This document shows, piece by piece, positions 59,991 through 64,000 of a stretch of DNA of 64,000 bases (positions are counted from its first letter, which is position 1; each line of letters begins with the position of its first letter). Source of the stretch: Flaccisagitta enflata (Eukaryota > Chaetognatha > Sagittoidea > Aphragmophora); the NCBI GenBank assembly GCA_965153355.1, contig OZ231126.1:32984001-33048000 (forward strand), read 5' to 3'. A program made the position numbers and the translations under genes. The notes beneath the pieces were generated by a model that saw only the letters and a list, made by a program, of their open reading frames with translations, was not told the origin of the DNA and searched no databases.

Positions 59991-60553
59991 CAGTAGATCT
60001 CGTCTAGACTTGAGATAACGGGGGCAAGCATTGTGGAAAGATAAATGAAGGCAGGGGAGCGATATTTAGATCATAGACTAATCAAAGGATGCTTAATTCC
60101 CCATGATAGCTGGTTGCTATGGAAACACATTTCTATGTATTTTCGCTAAATTATCGATATTTTGAGAGATTTTTTTAGGGAATATTGCTTAAAATAGAAT
60201 TTGCTACAATTTTCCCACAGTATGTTCTGTAAGAATGTCGCTCGTTTGGCCGTTGCTAGGGAGCGTATCCATGTGTGACAACCCCTAGCAACCGCTAAAC
60301 GAGCGACATTCTTACAGAACATACTGTGGGAAAATTGTTGCAAATTTTATTTTAAGCAATGTTCCTTAAAAAAATCTCTGAAAATATTGATACTTTAGCA
60401 AGAATACATGGAAATGTGTTTCCATAGCAACCAGCTATCATAGGCAATAAAGCATCCCATTATCAATCTATATTTAAAATATCACTCCCCTAGCTTCATT
60501 TGTTTTCCTACAATGCTTGCCCCCGTTATCTCAAGTCTAGACGAGATCTACTG
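59991..60553. mobile_element. Nearly perfect palindrome, TA-flanked, 563 bp
   Basis: CAGTAGATCTCGTCTAGAC at the left pairs with its complement at the right end, and pairing continues to a short loop at about 60262-60285 (around GTATCCATGTGTGACAACCC). Both ends adjoin TA. Foldback MITE. Confidence 0.75.
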
Positions 60554-60809
60554 TACTTAAAAAAAAATATATATAAAAATTCAAAAAAGAAAAAAAAATC
60601 TAAAAACTCGTTACTCAAAAAATGTTTATTGTAGAGCATTCTGCTTGGCGCCAAATGAAAGAGAATTATCAAATTACTAACCCTGTCAATTTCATGTGAG
60701 ACCTCAATCAGCCGAGTGAGATCTACAACTTTCAAATAAGAAAATGAAAACGATATTTCTCTAAATTTGTTGAAAAGTCAGACTGACTGCAACTTTTTCC
60801 CCAATGACA

Positions 60810-61617
60810 ACAGCAGCAATGATGGAGTGCCTAGATCAAATCCAGATCAATTTTTCAATGAGGTCAGGCTCTTGATATGCAAATGGAATGTGAAAACTGC
60901 TTGGAAATAATGTTTCATTCAAATGCCTAAATTGAGCCCATTCTACTGAATATGGGCAAATACTAAACACCAATTAAATTTTAAAGATTTCCTCCAAATG
61001 CACACTGGCTCATCTAGCAGACAAATTGACTGAATAATGCATTTGGAAATTGTTCAATAATAATTGCTACCGCAGGATGAATGGAGGTACAGACACCGAT
61101 ATTCATACAGTACATCCCATTCAAAGATGGACTAACTAGAGAAGTTATTTTATATGATCGAATTTTATTTTAATTATTTTACATTTAATATTAATATAAA
61201 TCAAAATCTGATCTAATTTTTTAGAAATACTGTGCAGCTACAATTTTTTTAAAATATCCTGAAATCCCTTTAAAACTTTGTTTTGCAAAAATTATATCTA
61301 TTTCATTAGATTGAAATATTCAATTGAATTATTTTCTAGTATAATACGTCACTAATATATAAAATGAATATCAAAGATATCTAGTTCAAATTCAAAAAAT
61401 AGATTAAACATGTTTTTCTAAAAATCTTTAAAATATTGTATTACTTGTAAAGATTATTCATTAAAACAGATTTTTTATAAAAAAACAAGTAAACTATTTT
61501 GCCAAATCACTTAAAAAATATGTTCTCAAGGACATTGATTTGATAAACGATTTTTTTAAAAAGCCAAACAAATCAAACACTCAGCTAATTAAAATATCTA
61601 TCATAAAATTTTAAAAA
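60810..61617. other. Region without recognised features
   Basis: Very AT-rich. No gene signals and no clear repeat structure. The same holds for 63656-64000 at the right edge. Confidence 0.55.
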
Positions 61618-61651
61618 TACCAGTAATGGCAGCTGTCACCGTGAGGAAAAC

Positions 61652-61803
61652 AAGGCCGGATACACGGCAATCCAGTCGCGAACGGTTGGGCAGGAGCAAT
61701 AATGTGAAAACCGCACGGAATTCAAAAATGTGACGGACGGACGGACATACCGATCTACCGACCGACATGGCAAGGTGTAGAGTCGCGTGTCCGCGACTAA
61801 AAA
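61652..61803 (-). repeat. Two-hairpin short repeat with defined insertion site
   Basis: Starts CAAGGCCGGATACACGGC, ends GTCCGCGACTAAAAA. The related repeat at 9361 has the uninterrupted sequence (GGAAAAAAGTCGTAAGC), which fixes both ends of the element. The duplicated target, if any, is a short A run. Confidence 0.82.
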
Positions 61804-62098
61804 TTGTAAGCATAGGTCATTTTTTGCTATACTTTTGTCTTCAGTCATTCAATTTTTTTTTATTTGTTAGATCAAATCAAAAGTAATTGTATCTATTGAT
61901 TGCACTAAAAATCAGAGAAAAACAGAACTGAGCCAAATGAGCTAGATGAGCTATAATATTCAAAATCACTCAACCAAATATCCAGCTAAGCTAACTGAAA
62001 TGCTTTCTTGTATTTGCATGCTAAATTGAAACATTTATTCATCCTATTCAAAATCTAAAAAAAAGACTGAGCTAAATGAACTATATGAGCTAAATGAG

Positions 62099-62833
62099 CA
62101 GGCCTTTTTTTAGAGATTTTTTTGGCAGAGCCAACCGGGCTCTCTCCTCACAATTTTACTGAGCCCGACGGCAAAACAGAGAGCCCGGCAAAAAAACAAT
62201 ACTGGATGGAAGGCTACCTAAATTGCATTTGGGCGGGCAGGGGTAGTGAGGAAATTTGCTAAAAAACATTTGGGCAGGAGAAGTGACATCAAAATCACTT
62301 GTAAATGCAAAAAAAAAAAAAAAAAAAAAAAACAGTGTCACCGACCAATAGAGCAACAGATGGACTAATGAATGGACTGACCAACAGATGGACAGACTGC
62401 CATAGGTTATAGAGCAGCGTGCAAACAACTTGAAAAACTGAACATTTTGCTCTATTTTTCAAAAATGTGTAAGCCTCATGACATTATCATTGTTCAATGG
62501 TAATTTCTCATAACAGAAATAAATTGGATTCATAGAAAGCAAAAATCATCACAGCCTTTATACCATCAATATAAGACGCATTTAGATTTACAAGAAAAAA
62601 AAATGAGATGCTTTACTTGTTGATCAATTCACATTTGACAAGGTCACTATGGTAGAACTTCATTTAAGTCTCTCTCAACTTGTGAATCGGGTTTTCTAAT
62701 TATGATTATAAATCTTCCAATCCTTGGTTTCAATTTTGAGAGAGCCAGCCGGGCTCAGAGCCAGCAGAACTAGAGAGCCCGACAGCAAAATTGAGAGCCA
62801 CGGGCTCGCGGGCTCGCTCTAAAAAAAGGCCTG
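62099..62833. mobile_element. hAT-like non-autonomous element, 8-bp target duplication
   Basis: Inverted ends CAGGCCTTTTTTTAGAG and CTCTAAAAAAAGGCCTG, flanked by TAAATGAG at 62091-62098 and 62834-62841. The uninterrupted site is at about 9670 in the related repeat. The ends and the 8-bp duplication fit the hAT superfamily. No transposase. A decayed two-hairpin repeat lies inside at about 62222-62430. Confidence 0.85.
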
Positions 62834-63469
62834 TAAATGAGCTAGAATACTTAAAAACACCCTCACAGATGAGCAGCTCTGCTCACTGACATGCTTTTTT
62901 ATATCTGCTAGCTTAAACATGTATCAAAATCTTTATTCATTGTGTTTAAAATCAGAAAAAACTGAGCTAAATGAGCTAAAATGCTCAATATCACCCTCGC
63001 AGATGAGCAGCTATGCTTATGAATATGTTTTTTTTATATTTGCAAGCTCAAACAAACAAACACATTCCTTTATTGATCTTACTTAAAATCATAAAATACC
63101 AAAAAAAATAAAATTTGAATTTTTTGAAAATAAATCTTTGAAAATTCATAATGCAAAGAATATTAATCGTAGAGAACTCTGCTTGGCGCCAATGAAAGAA
63201 TTATCAAATTTACTTACCTTATCAATTTCATTGGAGGCCTCAATCAGTCGGATAAGTTCCAAGAATTCCTAATAAGAAAATGAAAACCTTGTTTCTCTTA
63301 AATATGTCAAAAATCTTGGACTGACTTCGACTTTTTTCCCAATAATTAAAATAATTAAAATCAATACTCCAGTTAAAGTCGGGTTTGCTCGAAATGTACT
63401 GTAACTGCGAGCAAAATTTCGACTAATCAACGTTTGTGTCACATTGTCACATTGTTATGACAATTGGTT

Positions 63470-63653
63470 TTTAGTCGCATGCATGCAACTCCATAATCCG
63501 CTATGTTGGCCGGTCTGTCCATCGGTCAATCTGTCACCTTTTGCTTTTTCGGCGTTTCTTGGTGTTTTTGGTGCTGCTGCCCAAATACCTTTTTCGTCAC
63601 TGCCCCCGCCCACCTGCATGCGACTATAGTAGCCGTGTATCCGGCCTTGTTTT
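63470..63653 (+). repeat. Two-hairpin short repeat
   Basis: TTTTTAGTCGCATGCATGCAAC, GGTCTGTCCATCGG units, CTGCTGCCCAAATACC and GTAGCCGTGTATCCGGCCTTGTT. Second-subfamily copy near the right edge. Confidence 0.78.
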
Positions 63654-64000
63654 TATGTACTACCACTAAGATTGAATCTCACTGGCTGATATTTCAAACC
63701 CCATCCTCTCCTTGAAAGAAAAAAAAAAAACAATAGGTGAACTGCCATTTCTTTCTAACCCAACACAAGTATTGAGAGTAAAATCGTTTAAACTTCAACC
63801 TGAACATATATACACACAAATATCATTCACACACTGTACACAAACAAAATGTCTTTCTTCTGTTCTTCGCCGTGAGATAAAGTCTGGTTGATCTGGATAA
63901 TTAAATTTGCTAAAATAAAGTCACTAACAGAGATGAAGTTAATGGGTCGTGGAGAGGATCAAGAAAAATGAGCGAGTTTTTTTTTAGGTCTCTTGTAATC

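Larger units (their letters stand above)
61618..63345. repeat. Dispersed repeat with GAGCTAAATGAGCT motif (copy 2, with two insertions)
   Basis: Same family as 9361-10270 but interrupted by a two-hairpin short repeat (61652-61803) and by a hAT-like element (62099-62833). Shorter relatives lie at about 41480-41600, 57900-58240 and 60610-60805. Confidence 0.72.

Overview
The window is animal nuclear DNA. Coding sequence is split into short exons with GT-AG borders and conserved phases, introns run to about 10 kb, and most of the rest is transposons, foldback elements and microsatellites. Extracellular EGF-like, CDPNG/CC-type and kringle-like (WC-T-D...W-x-YCC) modules next to Tigger, hAT and CR1/L2-like elements suggest an invertebrate, possibly marine. 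I cannot name the species. I found no rRNA, tRNA, CRISPR array or bacterial-type operon.

The main gene is on the minus strand. Reading splice sites by eye, I assembled 23 exons from 37103 down to 4212. Every junction keeps phase, and together they give 4,536 coding bases (about 1,511 residues) ending in a stop codon. The product reads as a single-pass membrane protein. Three consecutive blocks each contain EGF-like domains, a charged linker, a CDPNG...CC cysteine module and a kringle-like WC/YCC module. Two more EGF domains, an acidic/Ala-rich stalk, one transmembrane helix (exon 21) and a long charged cytoplasmic tail (exons 22-23) follow. The 5' end is missing: the first exon visible starts inside an EGF domain. 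A second gene, an intronless RING-CH (MARCH-type) ubiquitin ligase with two membrane spans, lies at 37538-38599 on the same strand.

The introns and the right half of the window hold mobile DNA. Two very large elements share subterminal sequence and have short terminal inverted repeats. One is 27690-34651 (7.0 kb, 9-bp target duplication, inside the intron between exons 2 and 3). The other is 41669-57220 (15.6 kb, 10-bp target duplication, full of nested inverted and direct repeats). Neither has a recognisable transposase. Other elements are a 3.7-kb palindrome (11738-15435) with an 8-bp duplication and a decayed Tigger inside one arm, a frameshifted CR1/L2-like LINE (19.6-22.2 kb) ending 9 bases from a splice donor, a hAT-like element (62099-62833), several TA-flanked foldback MITEs, a short two-hairpin repeat with an internal GTCC array present in some twenty copies, and elements built around a ~20-bp minisatellite. 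Several insertions are confirmed by an empty-site copy elsewhere in the window.

No gene is visible at 1-4200 or 38600-64000. These regions contain the repeats listed and otherwise AT-rich sequence in which I recognise nothing.
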